From an uncultured Collinsella sp. (GTDB lineage Bacteria > Actinomycetota > Coriobacteriia > Coriobacteriales > Coriobacteriaceae), in contig UQNB01000031.1 of the NCBI GenBank assembly GCA_900542235.1, forward strand, positions 1-21,693: a DNA stretch of 21,693 nt, in the 5' to 3' direction. This document shows positions 14,966 through 21,693 of this stretch, piece by piece (position 1 is the stretch's first letter; every line of letters starts with the position of its first letter). The position numbers and the translations under genes are program-made. The notes under the pieces were generated by a model that saw only the letters and a list, made by a program, of their open reading frames with translations, was not told the DNA's origin and made no database searches.

Positions 14966-14977
14966 TTGGGCGCCCAA
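14966..14977. promoter_or_regulatory. Perfect palindrome at the guaB transcription start
   Basis: TTGGGCGCCCAA is a perfect 12-base palindrome about ten bases downstream of the candidate -10 box. A repressor bound there would block initiation or early elongation of guaB. The binding protein is unknown; the divergent ModE-like regulator is one candidate. Confidence 0.4.
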
Positions 14978-15035
14978 GGTTGGGCTGGGTCCTACGAGGC
15001 CTGCAGCCGACCGGTCGCATGGATAAAGGAGAAAC

Positions 15036-16547
15036 ATGGCTACGTTCTTTCCCGGTGAGTCCCACACGTTTTCGGAGTATCTGCTGGTCCCTGGCTACTC
15101 GTCCTCGCAGTGCATCCCCAACAACGTCTCTCTTAAGACGCCGCTAACCCGCTTTAAGCGCGGCGAGAAGCCGGCAATCACCCTGAACATCCCCATGGTT
15201 TCCGCCATCATGCAATCCGTCTCGGGCGTCGACATGGGTGTCGCGCTCGCTACCGAGGGCGGCTTGTCCTTCATCTACGGTTCCCAGAGCGCCGAGTCCG
15301 AGGCCGCTATGGTCAAGGCCGTCAAGGATCACAAGGCCGGCTTTGTTCAGTCCGATTCCACGCTGACCCCCGACATGACCATGGAGCAGGTCATTGAGCT
15401 CAAGGAGAAGACCGGTCACTCCACCATGCCGGTCACCGATGACGGCACTCCCAAGGGTAAGCTCCTGGGCATCGTCACCAGCCGTGACTATCGCCCCAGC
15501 CGCGATGACCACCAGACGAAGGTCTCCGAGTTCATGACCCCGCGTGAGCAGCTCATCGTGGGCGACAAGAACATCAGCCTCAAGGTTGCCAACGACGTCA
15601 TCTGGGACAATAAGCTCAACGCCCTGCCCATCGTCGACGACTACGATCACCTGATGGGCATCGTCTTCCGCAAGGACTACGACAGCCACAAGACCAACCC
15701 CAACGAGCTGCTCGATAACGACAAGCGCTACATGGTCGGCGCCGGTATCAACACCCGCGACTATGCAGAGCGCGTGCCGCTGCTCATCGAGGCCGGCGCC
15801 GATGTCCTGTGCATCGACTCCTCCGAGGGCTTTAGCGAGTGGCAGAAGCGCACCATCGAGTGGATTCGCGCCAACTACGGCGAGGACGTCAAGGTCGGTG
15901 CCGGTAACGTCGTCGACGCCGAGGGCTTCCGCTTCCTGGCAGACTGCGGCGCCGACTTCATCAAGGTCGGTATCGGTGGCGGTTCCATCTGCATCACCCG
16001 TGAGACCAAGGGTATCGGCCGTGGCCAGGCCACCGCGCTGATCGACGTCTGCCGTGCTCGCGACGAGTACTACGAGGAGACCGGCGTCTACGTGCCCGTG
16101 TGCTCCGACGGCGGTATCGTCTACGACTACCACATGACGCTCGCCCTTGCCATGGGTGCCGACTTTATGATGCTGGGCCGCTACTTCGCCCGCTTTGACG
16201 AGAGCCCGACCGAGCGCGTCAACGTCAACGGTCAGTATATGAAGGAGTACTGGGGCGAGGGTTCCGCGCGTGCTCGCAACTGGCAGCGCTACGACCTGGG
16301 CGGTGCTGCAAAGCTCAGCTTCGTCGAGGGCGTCGACTCCTACGTTCCCTACGCCGGTTCCCTCAAGGACGGCGTGGGCGGCACGCTCTACAAGGTCAAG
16401 TCCACGATGTGCAACTGCGGCGCCCTCTCGATCCCCGAGCTCCAGGAAAAGGCGCGCCTGACGCTGGTCAGCTCCACCTCCATCGTCGAAGGCGGCGCCC
16501 ACGACGTAGTCGTCAAGGACTCTCAGCAGAGCGTTTCCTATCGGTAA
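15036..16547 (+). CDS. IMP dehydrogenase
   Basis: GuaB converts IMP to XMP with NAD, the committed step of guanine nucleotide synthesis. The 503-residue protein has the catalytic barrel interrupted by a pair of CBS domains (about residues 100-225, LLGIVTSRDY and LMGIVFRKDY). The catalytic cysteine lies in GGSICITR, where most bacterial enzymes have GPGSICTTR. The flap region has MLGRYFARFDESP in place of the usual GxxxAGTxExPG, and the RY pair is in NWQRYD. These place it in a divergent IMPDH subtype that I recall from some anaerobes. ATG follows AAAGGAG. It has its own terminator and is likely monocistronic. The function is well supported; the subtype is from memory. Confidence 0.93.
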   Translation: MATFFPGESHTFSEYLLVPGYSSSQCIPNNVSLKTPLTRFKRGEKPAITLNIPMVSAIMQSVSGVDMGVALATEGGLSFIYGSQSAESEAAMVKAVKDHKAGFVQSDSTLTPDMTMEQVIELKEKTGHSTMPVTDDGTPKGKLLGIVTSRDYRPSRDDHQTKVSEFMTPREQLIVGDKNISLKVANDVIWDNKLNALPIVDDYDHLMGIVFRKDYDSHKTNPNELLDNDKRYMVGAGINTRDYAERVPLLIEAGADVLCIDSSEGFSEWQKRTIEWIRANYGEDVKVGAGNVVDAEGFRFLADCGADFIKVGIGGGSICITRETKGIGRGQATALIDVCRARDEYYEETGVYVPVCSDGGIVYDYHMTLALAMGADFMMLGRYFARFDESPTERVNVNGQYMKEYWGEGSARARNWQRYDLGGAAKLSFVEGVDSYVPYAGSLKDGVGGTLYKVKSTMCNCGALSIPELQEKARLTLVSSTSIVEGGAHDVVVKDSQQSVSYR

Positions 16548-16596
16548 GGTAAGAGCTGCATATCAAAGGTTGAGCATCAACCACGTTATTTAGATA

Positions 16597-16640
16597 AAGC
16601 GAGATGCCTGCAAGTCGCAGGCATCTCGCTTGTCGTATTT
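16597..16640 (+). terminator. Intrinsic terminator of guaB
   Basis: A perfect 15-bp stem (AAGCGAGATGCCTGC, 16597-16611, pairing with 16617-16631) closes a five-base loop. It is followed by the T-rich GTCGTATTT. It lies about 50 bases after the guaB stop. A small hairpin GGTTGA-GCA-TCAACC at 16568-16582 precedes it. Confidence 0.85.
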
Positions 16641-16648
16641 GCTATCAT
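16640..16648 (+). promoter_or_regulatory. Candidate extended -10 promoter of leuS
   Basis: TGCTATCAT is an extended -10 element (TG at 16640-16641, TATCAT at 16643-16648). The expected -35 position falls within the guaB terminator stem and has no good match. Transcription would start near 16655, so the mRNA would carry the giant hairpin at 16667-16784 almost at its 5' end. Confidence 0.4.
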
Positions 16649-16666
16649 CATGCGAGTTAACGATGT

Positions 16667-16784
16667 GGCGGGGCGTTCTTACCTTTGCTCGCTGCAAGTT
16701 CCGCACGAGCCGAAGAGCACTTAATGTGCTCTTCGTGCGAGCAGGACTGTCCGCTGCAGCGAGTAAAGGTAAGAACGCCCCGCC
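16667..16784. repeat. 118-bp giant hairpin in the leuS leader
   Basis: Arms of 30 bases (16667-16696 and 16755-16784) are complementary at 29 positions, the exception being at 16687. Inside, a second perfect 10-bp stem, CGAAGAGCAC, closes a TTAAT loop (16711-16735), with CGCAC/GTGCG partly extending it. There is no T-tract after it, so it is not an intrinsic terminator, and no T-box consensus is seen. It ends 26 bases before the leuS ATG. It could be a leader RNA switch, an RNase III target or a palindromic mobile repeat. Confidence 0.8.
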
Positions 16785-16810
16785 CCAACCCAGCTAACAA
16801 AGGAGCTGAT

Positions 16811-19387
16811 ATGTGCGATTGCACAGATCATAAGGACGAGATCCCTGCTTACGACGCGCAGGCCATTGAGTCCAAGTGGATGAAGGCCTGGGAGGACTCC
16901 AACCTCTTTGCCGTCGACACCGACGACAGCAAGCCCAAGAAGTACGTGCTCGAGATGTTCCCGTATCCGTCGGGCGACCTGCACATGGGCCACGCGCGCA
17001 ACTATACCATCGGCGATGCCATGGCCCGTCAGGCCCGCATGCGCGGCTACGACGTGCTGCATCCCATTGGCTTCGATGCCTTTGGCCTGCCCGCCGAGAA
17101 CGCCGCCATCAAGCACAACACGCAGGCTGCCGCCTGGACGTATAAGAACATGGACCAGGCGCTCGCCACGATGAAGCGCATGGGCTTCTCTTACGATCTG
17201 GATCGCATGGTCAAGACCTGCAGCCCCGATTATTACCGCTGGGGTCAGTGGATCTTTGAGAAGCTGTGGGAAAAGGGCCTGGTCTACCGCAAGAAGAACC
17301 CGGTCAACTGGTGCCCCACCTGCAAGACCGTTCTGGCCAACGAACAGGTCACCGAGGGCAAGTGCTGGCGCTGCGGCACCGAGCCCGAGAAGCGCGACCT
17401 GGAGCAGTGGTACTTCAAGATTACCGAGTACTCCCAGGAGCTGCTCGACGATCTGGAGAAGCTCCCCGGCTGGCCCGAGCGCGTCAAGCAGATGCAGGCC
17501 AACTGGATCGGCCGCTCCGAGGGCGCCGAGGTCGACTTTACCCTGTGCGACAAGGATGGCGAGCCCATCGAGGGCGACGAGGGTAAGATCACCGTCTTCA
17601 CCACGCGAGCCGACACGCTCTTCGGTGTCTCCTTCTTTGTCCTGGCTCCCGAGTACGCGCGCCTGCACGAGCTCGTCGAGGGCACGGAATATGAGGAGGC
17701 CGTCACCAAGATTGTCGAGGACTCCAAGCATATCTCTGCCGTCGAGCGTGCCCAGGGCACCCTCGAGAAGCACGGTGCCTTTACCGGCCGTTACGTGGTA
17801 AACCCTGTCAACGGCGAGAAGGTCCCCGTGTGGGTTGCCGACTACGTCGTGGCCGACTACGGCACCGGTGCCGTCATGGCCGTTCCCTGCGGCGACCAGC
17901 GCGACTTTGAGTTCGCCCGCAAGTACGACCTGCCTATTGTGCCGATTATCCTGGACGATGACGATCGCGCTGCCGTCGAGGCCAGCGGCGAGACCATCGA
18001 TACTTTCCATGCCGAGACCGTCGACTGGGATTGCGCCCACGCTGCCGAGGGCACGCTCGTCCAGTCCGGCAAGTACACCGGCATGCGCGGTGGCAAGCAC
18101 TCCGAGGGCGAGGCTGCGATCGTGGCCGACCTCGAGGCGATGGGCTGCGGCCGTCGCAAGGTCGAGTTCCGTCTGCGCGACTGGCTCATCAGCCGTCAGC
18201 GTTATTGGGGCAACCCCATCCCGGCCATCCACTGCGAGCACTGCGGCATCGTGCCCGTGCCCGAGGACCAGCTGCCGGTGACGCTGCCCGAGAATCTGGA
18301 CCTGGGTGCCGGCGAGACCCTCGCCGAGTGCAAGGAGTTCTACGAGACCACCTGCCCGGTCTGCGGTCGCCCGGCCAAGCGCGAGACCGATACCATGGAC
18401 ACCTTCACCTGCTCCAGCTGGTATTACCTGCGCTATACCGATCCGCACAACACCGAGCTGCCCTTCTCCCGCGAGGCTGCCGATCGTTGGATGCCTGTCG
18501 ATAACTATATCGGCGGCATCGAGCACGCCATTCTGCACCTGCTCTACAGCCGATTCTTTACCAAGGCGCTGCGCGACCTGGGCCTGCTGAGCGTTGACGA
18601 ACCCTTTACCAACCTGCTGTGCCAGGGCATGGTCAAGGACGAGAACGGCGACACCATGTCCAAGTCCAAGGGCAACGTCGTGCCCCCGAGCTCGGTCATC
18701 GAGCCCTACGGCGCCGACACCATGCGTCTGGCGATCCTGTTTATCGCCCCGCCCGAGAAGGACTTCGACTGGGATCCCAAGGCCGTCGAGGGCGCCAATC
18801 GCTTCATTAAGCGCGCCTGGCGTATCGTGTGGCAGCTCGTCCAGTCCGGCGACGCCAACGTGGCCTTTGACAAGTCCGTGCTCGACGAGGTCGCGATGAA
18901 GCTTTATCGCGAGCGTCATCGCACCATTGCCAAGTGCACCGAGGACTTTGACCGCGGCCAGTTCAACACCGCCATCTCGGCCGTCATGGAGCTCGTCAAC
19001 GCGGCGAGCGCCTACCTCAATGCCACTGAGGGCGATTCCCGTGACAAGGCGTTGTGCTACGGTGTGGCCAAGGATATCGTGAGCGTCCTTGCTCCCATCT
19101 GCCCGTTCTGGGCCGACGAGCTGTGGCATGAGGCACTCGGCTGCGAGGGCAATGCCTACACCGCCGCCTGGCCTGAGTTCGACCTGTCTGAGTCCATCGA
19201 GGACACGGTGCAGATCGTCGTACAGGTGCTCGGCAAGGTCCGTGGCCGCATCGACGTCGCCCGCGACGCCTCCAACGAGGAGATGCAGGCTGCCGCTGAA
19301 GAAGCCGTTGCCAAGTGGCTCGAGGGCAAGACCGTCGTCAAGGCCATCTGCGTGCCCGGCAAGCTGGTTAACCTGGTGGTCAAGTAA
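16811..19387 (+). CDS. Leucyl-tRNA synthetase
   Basis: LeuS charges tRNA-Leu in the cytosol. The 858-residue protein has the usual bacterial length. Class I motifs are HMGH at 58-61 and TMSKS at 615-619. The CP1 editing domain lies between them, with the TTRADTLFG threonine-rich motif, and a CPTC...CWRC zinc-like knuckle precedes it. A second cysteine set (CEHC...CPVC) occurs later. The true start is the ATG at 16811, with AAAGGAG and MCDCTDHKDE. The frame is open further upstream to 16685, but that part lies within the palindromic leader and is not family-like. It is followed by its own terminator. Confidence 0.96.
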   Translation: MCDCTDHKDEIPAYDAQAIESKWMKAWEDSNLFAVDTDDSKPKKYVLEMFPYPSGDLHMGHARNYTIGDAMARQARMRGYDVLHPIGFDAFGLPAENAAIKHNTQAAAWTYKNMDQALATMKRMGFSYDLDRMVKTCSPDYYRWGQWIFEKLWEKGLVYRKKNPVNWCPTCKTVLANEQVTEGKCWRCGTEPEKRDLEQWYFKITEYSQELLDDLEKLPGWPERVKQMQANWIGRSEGAEVDFTLCDKDGEPIEGDEGKITVFTTRADTLFGVSFFVLAPEYARLHELVEGTEYEEAVTKIVEDSKHISAVERAQGTLEKHGAFTGRYVVNPVNGEKVPVWVADYVVADYGTGAVMAVPCGDQRDFEFARKYDLPIVPIILDDDDRAAVEASGETIDTFHAETVDWDCAHAAEGTLVQSGKYTGMRGGKHSEGEAAIVADLEAMGCGRRKVEFRLRDWLISRQRYWGNPIPAIHCEHCGIVPVPEDQLPVTLPENLDLGAGETLAECKEFYETTCPVCGRPAKRETDTMDTFTCSSWYYLRYTDPHNTELPFSREAADRWMPVDNYIGGIEHAILHLLYSRFFTKALRDLGLLSVDEPFTNLLCQGMVKDENGDTMSKSKGNVVPPSSVIEPYGADTMRLAILFIAPPEKDFDWDPKAVEGANRFIKRAWRIVWQLVQSGDANVAFDKSVLDEVAMKLYRERHRTIAKCTEDFDRGQFNTAISAVMELVNAASAYLNATEGDSRDKALCYGVAKDIVSVLAPICPFWADELWHEALGCEGNAYTAAWPEFDLSESIEDTVQIVVQVLGKVRGRIDVARDASNEEMQAAAEEAVAKWLEGKTVVKAICVPGKLVNLVVK

Positions 19388-19412
19388 GCGCTGCGCGCAT
19401 AGCTGACATCAA

Positions 19413-19452
19413 AAAGCGAGGGACGATTCCGTAGGGAGTCGCCCCTCGCTTT
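19413..19452 (+). terminator. Intrinsic terminator of leuS
   Basis: A long stem of about 18 pairs with a single mismatch (AAAGCGAGGG paired with CCCTCGCTTT, then CGATTCC with its complement) closes a GTAG loop. It starts 25 bases after the leuS stop and is followed by TTT and a weak T-rich tail. Confidence 0.8.
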
Positions 19453-19537
19453 GGTTATGGATACTTGCGACAACACCCAATTATCCATTTCTTGTGGAGA
19501 ACCTGTGCTCACGCTGACCTGCGGGTTTGTGTTGTGG

Positions 19538-19566
19538 TTGCACGTTTGTGCAGGTATTGGTATAGT
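19538..19566 (+). promoter_or_regulatory. Strong promoter of rimP-nusA-infB
   Basis: TTGCAC at 19538-19543, exactly 17 bases of spacer and TATAGT at 19561-19566 make a near-consensus sigma-70 promoter, the best in the window. The expected start is at about 19573, only some 20 bases before the leader terminator. Confidence 0.8.
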
Positions 19567-19591
19567 TTGCTTGCAAATGAAGTTGTAATTG

Positions 19592-19624
19592 AAAGAAGTG
19601 GGGTTTCGGCCCCGCTTCTTTTTT
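19592..19624 (+). terminator. Leader terminator / attenuator upstream of rimP
   Basis: The stem AAAGAAGTGGGG with CCCCGCTTCTTT (one G-T wobble) closes a six-base loop and ends in six T residues (19619-19624). This is a classic intrinsic terminator, but it lies between the promoter and the first gene, 20 bases before the rimP ATG. It should cut most transcripts to about 50 nt unless read through. A NusA-dependent autoregulatory attenuator is known for the nusA operon leader of Bacillus subtilis; a similar role here is inferred. Confidence 0.8.
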
Positions 19625-19644
19625 GTATGGATGGAGGTGCCGCA

Positions 19645-20139
19645 ATGGTCAAGACCAAGACCGAGCAGGCGATCATCGACGCGCTCGAGGCCGTCGCTCC
19701 CCAGCACGATGTCGACATCGTCGACGTTGAGCTCGTGGGTGCCACCAAGGCCCCCTGCGTGCGCGTGCGTATCGAGGGTGCCGAGGGTCAGAGCCTGTCG
19801 CTCAATGACGTCACGGCCAACACCAAATGGGTCGGCGATGTGATTGAGGAGCTCGACCCCATCTCTTCGAGCTATACGCTCGAGGTGTCGAGCCCGGGTA
19901 TGGCGCGCCCGCTGCGCCGCCCGAGTGACTTTGCCCGCTTTGTGGGCGAGAACTGCGAGCTCACCTCCACCGCCACCGAGGGCCGTCGCAAGTACGCCGG
20001 CAAGATTGCCGCCGCCACCGAGACGAACGTGACCCTCGAGCTCGAGGACGGCGAGTCCGTTACCCTCGATTTCTCCGATGTTAAAAAGTGCAAGTTGAAG
20101 CCCACCTATGACTTCAAGCCCGCGAAGGAAGGAAAGTAA
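19645..20139 (+). CDS. Ribosome maturation factor RimP
   Basis: This 164-residue protein assists assembly of the 30S subunit. The N-terminal alpha/beta domain (DVDIVDVELVG) and the signature YTLEVSSPGMARPLRRPSDF are typical, and a C-terminal SH3-like domain follows (KKCKLKPTYDF). The ATG at 19645 is preceded by GGAGG; an in-frame ATG at 19627 is too near the terminator T-tract and lacks a ribosome site. Its stop is one base before the nusA ATG, so the two are translationally coupled. Confidence 0.92.
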   Translation: MVKTKTEQAIIDALEAVAPQHDVDIVDVELVGATKAPCVRVRIEGAEGQSLSLNDVTANTKWVGDVIEELDPISSSYTLEVSSPGMARPLRRPSDFARFVGENCELTSTATEGRRKYAGKIAAATETNVTLELEDGESVTLDFSDVKKCKLKPTYDFKPAKEGK

Positions 20140-20140
20140 G

Positions 20141-21388
20141 ATGGCAGCATCCGACATGATGTCCGCCCTGATGGAGCTTTGCCAGGAGAAGCACATCGAC
20201 CAGCTCTACCTGATCGACCGCCTGGAGCAGTCGCTCGCCAAGAGCTATGCCGAGATCCTGCATCTTGAGTGGGGCGCCAAGGTGACCATCGACCGCACCA
20301 CCGGCAAAATCTACGTCTACCGTCTGGAGCCGATCGACGATTCCATGGACGAGGAGGGCAACTTCACCGAGTTCGAGGAGATCGACGTCACTCCCAAGAA
20401 CACGAGCCGCATCGCCGCCCAGCACGCCAAGGCCGAGATCAACGCCATCGTGCGCAACTCCGCCCGCGAGCAGATCTACGAGGAGTTCTCCGGCCGCATC
20501 GGTGACCTCATCAGCGGTACCGTGCTGCAGTCCACGCCTGACTTCACGATCGTCAAGATTCGCGAGGGCGTCGAGGCCGAGCTTCCGCACTTCGACCAGC
20601 GCCGTTACGAGAACGAGCGCAACGAGCGTCCGATGGGCGAGCGCTACCTGCACAACCAGCACATCAAGGCCGTGATTATCGACGTTCGCGACCCCAACTC
20701 CAACCTGCAGCCGGTTCGTGGCGAGCACAGCCGTCCGCCGATTGTCATCTCCCGTACCCACCCCGAGCTCATGCGTCGTCTGTTTGAGCAGGAGGTGCCC
20801 GAGATCTATGAGGGCACCGTCCAGATCAAGTCGATCGCCCGCGAGCCCGGCCAGCGCTCCAAGGTCGCCGTCCACTCGCTCGACGATCGCCTGGATCCCG
20901 TTGGCGCCTGCGTCGGCCCCAAGGGTAGCCGTGTTCGCGCCGTCGTGGGCGAGCTCCGTGGCGAGCGCGTCGACGTCATCCTGTGGGATGCCGATCCGGC
21001 CGTCTACGTCGCCAACGCCCTGTCGCCCGCCAAGGTCACCCGCGTCCTTATCGACGAGGAGAAGGCCTACGCCGGCGTTATCGTGCCCGACGACCAGCTG
21101 TCCCTCGCCATCGGCAAGGAGGGCCAGAACGCCCGCCTCGCCGCGCGCCTGACCGGCTGGCACATCGACATCAAGTCCGAGACCCTTGCCGCCGACATCC
21201 TCAAGAACGTTCCCGTTCACGAGGAGCCCGCCGCCGACCTGATCGGTGACGAGGAGGACGACGACGTCCGTCGCTGCGAGTTCGTGTCCGAGGACGGCAT
21301 CCAGTGCCGCAACCAGGCCCGTCCCGGCTCCCGTTTCTGCGGTGTCCACGACACCGACGCCTTCGATGATGCGGAGGACCTGATCTAG
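20141..21388 (+). CDS. Transcription factor NusA with a Cys3-His tail
   Basis: NusA binds RNA polymerase and modulates pausing, termination and antitermination. The 415-residue protein has the N-terminal polymerase-binding domain, an S1 domain (ISGTVLQSTPDFTIVKI), and two KH domains with VGPKGSRV and IGKEGQNARL. The acidic C-terminal repeats of enterobacterial NusA are absent. The protein ends instead with C379-x9-C389-x10-C400-x2-H403 (CEFVSEDGIQC, then RPGSRFCGVH), a pattern like a small zinc knuckle. The ATG at 20141 follows AAGGAAGGAAAG. No ylxR gene lies between nusA and infB, although ylxR is often found there. Confidence 0.94.
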   Translation: MAASDMMSALMELCQEKHIDQLYLIDRLEQSLAKSYAEILHLEWGAKVTIDRTTGKIYVYRLEPIDDSMDEEGNFTEFEEIDVTPKNTSRIAAQHAKAEINAIVRNSAREQIYEEFSGRIGDLISGTVLQSTPDFTIVKIREGVEAELPHFDQRRYENERNERPMGERYLHNQHIKAVIIDVRDPNSNLQPVRGEHSRPPIVISRTHPELMRRLFEQEVPEIYEGTVQIKSIAREPGQRSKVAVHSLDDRLDPVGACVGPKGSRVRAVVGELRGERVDVILWDADPAVYVANALSPAKVTRVLIDEEKAYAGVIVPDDQLSLAIGKEGQNARLAARLTGWHIDIKSETLAADILKNVPVHEEPAADLIGDEEDDDVRRCEFVSEDGIQCRNQARPGSRFCGVHDTDAFDDAEDLI

Positions 21389-21443
21389 CGCGCGGTCGCG
21401 CTGGGCAGGTCCCGGCGCATACCCCACGCTCGTTCAGTCTCTA

Positions 21444-21458
21444 GGCACCTAAGGTGCC
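21444..21458 (+). promoter_or_regulatory. Small hairpin before infB
   Basis: GGCACC-TAA-GGTGCC forms a six-base stem with a three-base loop, 21 bases before the infB ATG and without a T-tract. It may be a processing site or affect translation. The rest of the 91-base gap has no visible gene. Confidence 0.35.
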
Positions 21459-21479
21459 AGAAAGGGTAGGTGAAGTCAT

Positions 21480-21693
21480 ATGGCAAAAGTCCGTGTGTCC
21501 ACCCTGGCCAAAGAGTTCGGCATGACCTCCAAGGAACTGATGGGTCATCTCGCCGAAATGAAGATTCCCGCTAAGTCCGCTTCCTCCGCTCTGGAGGACG
21601 CCTACGTCGCTATGGTCCGCAAGCAGCTCGCCTCGGTGATTGAGGCCCGCGCCCAGGAAGTCGAGGCCGCCAAGCACGCCACGGAGAACCGGA
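21480..21693 (+). CDS. Translation initiation factor IF-2, N-terminal part (runs off the window)
   Basis: The first 71 residues of IF-2 are present: MAKVRVSTLAKEFGMTSKEL followed by an acidic/helical stretch. This is the conserved IF2_N domain (LAKEFGMTSKELMGHL). The GTPase domains lie beyond the right edge. It is the third gene of rimP-nusA-infB, with AGGTGA as the ribosome site. IF-2 brings initiator tRNA to the 30S subunit. Confidence 0.93.
   Translation, partial: MAKVRVSTLAKEFGMTSKELMGHLAEMKIPAKSASSALEDAYVAMVRKQLASVIEARAQEVEAAKHATENR

Noticed and set aside
14957..15035. Purine riboswitch before guaB
   Set aside because: The conserved core bases of a purine aptamer are not seen; only a short palindrome is present.
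15144..16502. Minus-strand open frame of 452 codons opposite guaB
   Set aside because: Codon-bias shadow of guaB with no family resemblance and no ribosome site.
16685..16810. A 42-codon N-terminal extension of leuS
   Set aside because: It lies inside the giant hairpin and has no family similarity; the ATG at 16811 has AAAGGAG and gives the normal LeuS length.
16649..16810. T-box riboswitch before leuS
   Set aside because: No T-box consensus, no specifier-loop layout and no terminator/antiterminator pair were found; only the giant palindrome is present.
16721..19129. Minus-strand open frame of 802 codons opposite leuS
   Set aside because: It is a shadow of high-GC codon use in leuS; the composition is low-complexity (Gly, Val, Leu, His, Asp) with no recognisable domain.
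20114..21427. Minus-strand open frame of 437 codons opposite nusA
   Set aside because: Shadow of a conserved housekeeping gene with a typical biased composition.
1..21693. CRISPR array, tRNA, rRNA, insertion sequence or integrase
   Set aside because: No regularly spaced direct repeats, RNA gene cores or transposase/recombinase motifs were found on either strand.

Overview
The window looks like a chromosomal segment of a high-GC actinobacterium of the Coriobacteriia, most likely Collinsella or a close relative. This rests on codon style, gene order and protein similarity judged from memory; no database search was possible. Almost the whole window is coding.

Layout: (1) Positions 1-298 hold no convincing gene but contain a 126-bp inverted-repeat element. 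(2) 299-1810 is a minus-strand toxin-antitoxin pair: a RelE/HigB-type toxin followed by an XRE antitoxin fused to an ImmA/IrrE-type metallopeptidase. Two copies of the same 19-bp operator-like palindrome lie at its promoter. (3) 1979-13063 is one tightly packed, mostly overlapping plus-strand run of nine reading frames. It holds a Gram-positive type Pel exopolysaccharide synthesis set (pelD, pelE split in two frames, a pelA-like deacetylase, pelF, pelG). This runs directly into a CotH-kinase-family lipoprotein, a VTC-domain polyphosphate polymerase and a DUF4956 membrane protein. (4) 13279-14842 has a shortened Cys/Met-metabolism PLP-fold protein that lacks the PLP lysine, a 138-bp palindromic element, and a convergent ModE-like winged-helix regulator. 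(5) 15036-21693 is housekeeping: guaB, leuS, and the rimP-nusA-infB operon (infB runs off the right end).

How the parts may work together: PelD keeps an RxxD cyclic-di-GMP I-site beside a degenerate GGDEF motif, so the Pel synthase (PelF glycosyltransferase and PelG transporter, with PelD and PelE in the membrane) is probably switched on by c-di-GMP. The PelA-like protein would deacetylate the emerging polymer and make it cationic. The three downstream genes suggest that a polyanion (polyphosphate) or extracellular phosphorylation is made by the same operon. An ionic Pel-polyphosphate matrix is my main hypothesis for an undescribed system here; it is inference.

Outside the genes, three unrelated large palindromes of about 118-138 bp sit in three separate intergenic gaps. 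The rimP-nusA-infB leader has a strong promoter followed at once by an intrinsic terminator, which looks like an attenuator. No tRNA, rRNA, CRISPR array, transposase or integrase was seen.
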